This document shows positions 5,264 through 5,396 of a stretch of DNA of 5,396 bases, piece after piece (the stretch's first letter is position 1; each line of letters begins with the position of its first letter). The notes beneath the pieces are model-generated. The model was not told the origin of the DNA. It did no database searches and saw only the letters and a list, made by a program, of their open reading frames with translations. The translations under genes were made by a program, and so were the position numbers. The DNA comes from an uncultured Treponema sp. (GTDB lineage Bacteria > Spirochaetota > Spirochaetia > Treponematales > Treponemataceae), in the NCBI GenBank assembly GCA_937890485.1, contig CALBXN010000246.1, forward strand, positions 1-5,396, read 5' to 3'.

Positions 5264-5322
5264 CCCATACTACTTAAAACTTCTTATAAAACAAGACCTT
5301 TCTAGTAAGTGAATTTCAGTAA

Positions 5323-5396
5323 ATTTTACAAATATGCAATGTTGATGGCACAAATGTTGAAATCGTTTTTACATTTAAAGACGACAGCGCAACAGA
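5323..5396 (+). pseudogene. Possible gene fragment at right edge, no start codon
   Basis: A frame opens after TAA (5320-5322) and runs to the window end, reading ILQICNVDGTNVEIVF and then TFKDDSAT. The alternating hydrophobic pattern and codon choice look coding, like beta strands of a secreted or lipocalin-like protein. However, no ATG, GTG or TTG precedes it in frame and no ribosome-binding site is visible, so it may be the 3' part of a gene that lost its 5' end. The window is too short to judge. The rest of the interval 5264-5322 shows nothing recognisable. Confidence 0.25.

Noticed and set aside
5339..5396. Alternative frame at the right edge beginning ATG TTG ATG
   Set aside because: No ribosome-binding site is present, and the codon use and residue pattern are less protein-like than in the overlapping start-less frame.

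Overview
The window is AT-rich bacterial DNA with Shine-Dalgarno-led genes, rho-independent terminators, a lipoprotein signal peptide and remnants of defence genes. The style (low GC, Trp-rich beta-sandwich lipoprotein, AlbA_2 and AbiE genes) would suit a host-associated Treponema or another low-GC gut or rumen bacterium. That assignment is an impression and is not proven by any marker gene.

Layout. (1) Positions 1-1318 hold a 401-residue surface lipoprotein built of three similar carbohydrate-binding-like modules. It ends in a perfect inverted repeat followed by a strong terminator. (2) Positions 1333-1734 hold a self-contained unit: a 111-residue protein of unknown function with its own Shine-Dalgarno and a 14-bp-stem terminator. 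(3) Positions 1741-2528 hold two short, more AT-rich ORFs. The first is a membrane-anchored protein that looks cut short. The second is a HEPN-like helical protein that loses its family character before the expected catalytic RxxxxH motif. (4) Positions 2521-2589 hold a compact control region: three perfect tandem 11-bp repeats (GGTCGTAATAA), an 11-bp spacer unit carrying a -35 box, a fourth repeat between -35 and -10, and a -10 box placed so that transcription should start at or next to the ATG of the next gene. (5) Positions 2590-3993 hold an intact 467-residue AlbA_2 / GHKL-type ATPase / winged-helix protein. (6) Positions 3947-5183, minus strand, hold an AbiE-type toxin-antitoxin pair with a consensus promoter. 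The antitoxin looks complete, but the toxin gene is cut off after its TFIDK motif exactly where it meets the AlbA_2 stop codon. (7) The right edge holds a short open frame without a start codon, possibly the remains or interior of another gene.

Taken together, positions 1741-5183 look like a small defence island in which genes have been joined end to end. The AlbA_2 gene with its operator array sits between a HEPN-like gene that has lost its 3' end and an AbiEii toxin gene that has lost its 3' end. The most interesting signal is the phased repeat/promoter/leaderless-start module, which probably lets the AlbA_2 protein or a related winged-helix protein control the gene. The second is the flush tail-to-tail fusion that truncates the AbiEii toxin and leaves a probable orphan antitoxin.
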